A stretch of DNA of 64,000 nucleotides from Microbulbifer variabilis (lineage in GTDB: Bacteria > Pseudomonadota > Gammaproteobacteria > Pseudomonadales > Cellvibrionaceae). Of this stretch, positions 63,497 to 64,000 are shown one piece after another; position 1 is the first letter of the stretch; the number at the start of each line of letters is the position of its first letter. The stretch covers positions 1,285,001 to 1,349,000 of the forward strand of contig NZ_CP092418.1 of assembly GCF_023716485.1 (NCBI RefSeq). Reading direction: 5' to 3'. The position numbers were made by a program, and so were the translations under genes. The notes beneath the pieces are model-generated. The model made no database searches. It was not told the origin of the DNA and was given only the letters and a program-made list of their open reading frames with translations.

Positions 63497-64000
63497 ATGA
63501 GTATTCCGCAACAGTTGCCGCTGGGAGTATCCCTGCGAGACGATGCTACCTTCGATAACTTTTATCTGTCGGAGTCGGACCCCAACCGCCAAGTTGTAGC
63601 TCTGCTGCAGTCATTTGCCAGTGGGCAAAATCCCGAAGCGGTGATTTACATCTGGGGGGATGCAGGAAGTGGTGTTAGCCACTTGCTGCAATCTGCTTGT
63701 CAGAGTGCCGAGGCCAATGGTCGTAGTTTCCAATATATTCCTATGGCTGAATTGATGGCCATGGACCCGGTTGTACTGCTCGACGGCCTCGAGCAGTTGG
63801 ATCTGGTGTGTATTGATGACCTGCACTTGTTAGAGGGGCAGCCCGAGTGGCAGACGGCGATGTTCCATTTATACAACCGGGTCAGAGACAGCGGTAGGCA
63901 GTTATTATTAGGGGCGCGAAAATCTCCGCGGGGGATGGATATCTCCTTGGCTGATTTGTTGTCGCGCCTGCAGTGGTCGCTGGTATTCCAGTTACAGCCA
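63497..64000 (+). CDS. hda: DnaA regulatory inactivator Hda (3' end beyond window)
   Basis: The frame opens at an ATG at 63497 and runs off the window, 168 residues visible. IPQQLPLGVSLRDDATFDNF at the start carries the clamp-binding QLPL motif, followed by the Walker A-like IWGDAGSGVSHLLQS and Walker B-like LVCIDDLHLLEG of the DnaA-type AAA+ fold. Hda bound to the beta clamp stimulates ATP hydrolysis by DnaA after initiation. It is coupled to DUF2066. Confidence 0.92.
   Translation, partial: MSIPQQLPLGVSLRDDATFDNFYLSESDPNRQVVALLQSFASGQNPEAVIYIWGDAGSGVSHLLQSACQSAEANGRSFQYIPMAELMAMDPVVLLDGLEQLDLVCIDDLHLLEGQPEWQTAMFHLYNRVRDSGRQLLLGARKSPRGMDISLADLLSRLQWSLVFQLQP

Overview
The window reads as a chromosomal segment of a marine gammaproteobacterium, most likely of the Microbulbifer/Cellvibrionales type (an inference from gene content and order; no rRNA or other taxonomic marker is present). 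Housekeeping blocks have conventional gammaproteobacterial synteny: purM-purN-DUF3108 divergent from DUF2066-hda, tesA divergent from ybbA-ybbP, lrp divergent from ald, and an SRP RNA gene.

Layout. 1-12.8 kb: a two-component system (the kinase runs off the left edge), an SDR/AraC pair, a PanE-like reductase, an aldehyde dehydrogenase bracketed by two PepSY-like proteins, and a ferric iron ABC importer (fbpA, fused permease fbpB, convergent fbpC) with a clear Fur box. 13.0-20.6 kb: small minus-strand genes that look like decayed integron cassettes, plus a foreign-looking ABC exporter (ATPase and FtsX-type permease). The exporter operon ends in a response-regulator gene cut after about 36 codons by the end of an IS110-family element. 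20.67-35.44 kb: an integron cassette array. About 20 attC sites in one orientation separate minus-strand cassette genes (DUF1993, DUF6506, DUF6680, SnoaL-like, PP2A-like phosphatase, Rap1a/Tai-like, HEAT-like, small secreted and membrane proteins). No integron integrase is present anywhere in the window. 35.4-37.5 kb: a gene-poor stretch with a CsrA homologue. 37.8-64 kb: core genes (bioA, ybbP, ybbA, tesA, ttcA, a putP-like symporter, a macrodomain protein, DUF962, lrp, ald, a PstS-OmpA protein, rsmE, a two-domain QueD-like protein, ffs, an M2 peptidase, a DUF1116/PilJ-domain pair, fadL-like, purN, purM, hda).

The main discovery is the cassette array together with its parasites. Three mobile elements lie in attC sites, at the same end of the site and in the same orientation opposite to the cassettes: an intact IS110-family element (32110-33308) with a long structured 5' non-coding end expected to encode a bridge RNA, a decayed second copy (23842-24957), and a 707-nt group II intron (26665-27371) with intact-looking domains V and VI but no reverse transcriptase ORF. 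A 70-bp third IS110 end remains at 17220-17289. The exporter at 17.3-20.5 kb is a paralogue of the native YbbA-YbbP pair at 39-42 kb. It has kept a textbook OmpR-type operator (two 11-bp direct repeats) although its own regulator is truncated.
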